From assembly GCA_027435495.1 (NCBI GenBank), contig DAHZZC010000741.1, positions 1 through 7,571 on the forward strand: a stretch of 7,571 nucleotides of DNA. Direction: 5' to 3'. Below the pieces are notes generated by a model. It saw only the letters and a list, made by a program, of their open reading frames with translations, did no database searches and was not told where the DNA came from. Below, in pieces: positions 6,663 through 7,571 of this stretch. The first letter of the stretch is position 1, and every line of letters starts with the position of its first letter. The translations under genes and the position numbers were made by a program. The stretch comes from Planctomycetales bacterium (GTDB taxonomy: Bacteria; Planctomycetota; Planctomycetia; Isosphaerales; Isosphaeraceae).

Positions 6663-6916
6663 CGCCCGACCTCCCCCTTGCCACGCCCCGGCCACGGATA
6701 CCACAACCGGACGGCCAGGCAAGCGGCGAAGAGACCAGCCGCCGAGGCGAGGATTCCCCAGGCTGAGGCCCATTCGATCGGTCGGTCGGGGGGCCACTCC
6801 GGGCGCGCTCCGCCACGTAGAATCAACCCGAGCGCCAGGGGGCCGAGGAAGCAATCCAGAGTCAACAGGCCGAGCACGAGATAGGGGAGCCTCGGAAAGC
6901 GAGGGATTCGGCTCAT
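6659..6916 (-). CDS. Hypothetical small two-helix membrane protein
   Basis: I do not recognise this 85-aa protein. It has a short basic N-terminus (MSRIPRFPR), a first hydrophobic helix at about residues 11-33, a polar Pro/Trp-rich linker (RPEWPPDRPIEW, 38-49), a second helix at about 50-71 and a basic C-terminal tail (RGKGEVGR). The topology is probably two-pass with both ends in the cytoplasm, by the positive-inside rule. The start is ATG 6916, which forms an ATGA overlap with the proS stop. A GAGGG lies only 4 bases upstream, so translation probably depends on coupling. Its stop overlaps the TTG start of the transferase in the same way. Exact nesting between two genes with 4-bp overlaps on both sides supports it as real. 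Its position suggests an accessory role for the transferase or ligase, but nothing in the sequence proves that. Confidence 0.75.
   Translation of the reverse strand: MSRIPRFPRLPYLVLGLLTLDCFLGPLALGLILRGGARPEWPPDRPIEWASAWGILASAAGLFAACLAVRLWYPWPGRGKGEVGR
6670..6679 (-). promoter_or_regulatory. Strong Shine-Dalgarno site of the WecA-type transferase
   Basis: On the - strand AAGGGGGAGG is followed by a 7-base spacer and then TTG 6662. It lies inside the 3' end of the 85-aa gene. This is the best ribosome site in the window and makes the rare TTG start convincing. Confidence 0.75.
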
Positions 6917-7571
6917 GAGGCCCTCGCTGCCGATCGCGACATCCGACGATCCGCGCACCAGTCGTCGTGCTTTCGACGGTGCGACTCGACCTCCGCCAGG
7001 ATGGCCGAGGCGGCGGTATCCGAGGGGACCGTTCGTGCCTCCGGCTCGTGCCGCCACTTGATCTCGATCTGTCCATCCTTCAGGCCACGCTCGCCGATCA
7101 CAACCCGGAGCGGGACGCCGATCAGGTCGGCGTCCTTGAATTTGAAGCCCGGGCGCTGGTCGCGGTCGTCAACCAGAACGTCGAGCCCGGCCGCGGAGAG
7201 GGCCAACTCGATCGCCGAGGTCCGCTCCATGACCGCCGCATTCTGGAGTTGCAAGGGGACCACCAGCACGTGATAAGGCGCGATCGAGAACGGCCAGATG
7301 ATCCCGTTGGCGTCGTGGGCCGCCTCGACCGCCGCCGCGACGATCCGGTTCACACCGATCCCGTAGCAACCCATGATGATTTCGGTCTCGGTTCCCTTCT
7401 CGTCGAGGTAACGGGCGCCCATCGCCTTCGAATATTTCGTTCCGAGCTTGAAAACGTGGCCGATCTCCAGGCCGGACTTCACCTCGAGCGTCGAGCCGCA
7501 CCGCGGGCAGGGGTCGCCGGCCTCGGCGTTCCGGAGATCGTGCAACCGGTCGAGCGGGAAGTCCCGGCCGG
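6913..7571 (-). CDS. proS: Prolyl-tRNA synthetase, C-terminal part (cut by window edge)
   Basis: About 218 C-terminal codons are present; the gene continues beyond the right edge and the open frame runs unbroken to base 7571. The enzyme charges tRNA-Pro with proline in the cytosol. Visible are the AGDPCPRCGS segment (7495-7521), GLEIGHVFKLGTKYS that follows the editing insertion in bacterial-type ProRS, class II motif 3 GCYGIGVNR with its Arg (7345-7371), WPFSIAP, and then the anticodon-binding domain with DDRDQRPGFKFKDADLIG and PLRVVIGERGL. The protein ends in a charged tail (RRKHDDWCADRRMSRSAARAS region) somewhat longer than I expect for the family. The true start lies outside the window; a TTG at 7545 is an internal Leu codon. 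The stop overlaps the ATG of the 85-aa gene by 4 bp (ATGA), so proS leads, or is upstream in, the envelope operon. Confidence 0.96.
   Translation of the reverse strand, partial: GRDFPLDRLHDLRNAEAGDPCPRCGSTLEVKSGLEIGHVFKLGTKYSKAMGARYLDEKGTETEIIMGCYGIGVNRIVAAAVEAAHDANGIIWPFSIAPYHVLVVPLQLQNAAVMERTSAIELALSAAGLDVLVDDRDQRPGFKFKDADLIGVPLRVVIGERGLKDGQIEIKWRHEPEARTVPSDTAASAILAEVESHRRKHDDWCADRRMSRSAARAS

Noticed and set aside
6226..6918. Open frame of 230 codons on the + strand
   Set aside because: It is antisense to the WecA-type gene and the 85-aa gene. It has Arg/Pro-rich composition and no domain.
6663..7076. 520-aa version of the WecA-type transferase
   Set aside because: The 138 extra N-terminal residues overlap the 85-aa gene and the proS end in another frame and do not resemble a membrane enzyme. 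TTG 6662 has a strong ribosome site and a TTGA overlap.

Overview
The window looks like part of a high-GC bacterial chromosome. The most likely source is a planctomycete of the Isosphaeraceae type. This is an inference from general protein character: the SVSMGHPDK form of MetK, the GNHTDYN form of galactokinase, and a very large O-antigen-ligase protein with a TPR-like tail. No marker gene settles the taxonomy. There are seven protein genes, no RNA genes, no CRISPR array and no recognisable insertion sequence.

Left half, + strand. After a 189-base leader with a weak promoter candidate and short hairpins comes metK (190-1389, GTG start), the S-adenosylmethionine synthetase. A 142-base gap follows, holding a perfect 13-bp inverted repeat (arms 1408-1420 and 1493-1505). 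Next is a galactokinase-family GHMP kinase (1532-2776), then, 17 bases on, a DUF2784 inner-membrane protein (2794-3186).

Right half, - strand, read from the right edge leftwards. The 3' part of proS (prolyl-tRNA synthetase, cut by the window edge) is joined by an ATGA stop/start overlap to an 85-aa two-helix membrane protein. That gene is joined by a TTGA overlap to a MraY/WecA-family polyprenyl-phosphate sugar-1-phosphate transferase. The transferase overlaps by 53 bp an 818-aa O-antigen ligase/polymerase-like membrane protein with a C-terminal TPR-like domain. The four genes form one tightly packed, probably translationally coupled operon. The last two suggest a minimal envelope-glycan pair: one loads a sugar phosphate on the lipid carrier, and the other polymerises or transfers the finished lipid-linked glycan on the far side of the membrane.

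The two halves converge, and the last gene of each overlaps tail to tail by 77 bp (3110-3186), leaving no room for a terminator between them. Most of the window is ordinary core metabolism and envelope genes. I did not find a clear undescribed defence or mobile system. The points most worth a second look are the metK-galK inverted repeat, the Glu-to-Asn change in the galactokinase sugar-binding motif, the coupled proS/envelope operon with its uncharacterised 85-aa member, and the ligase-TPR fusion.
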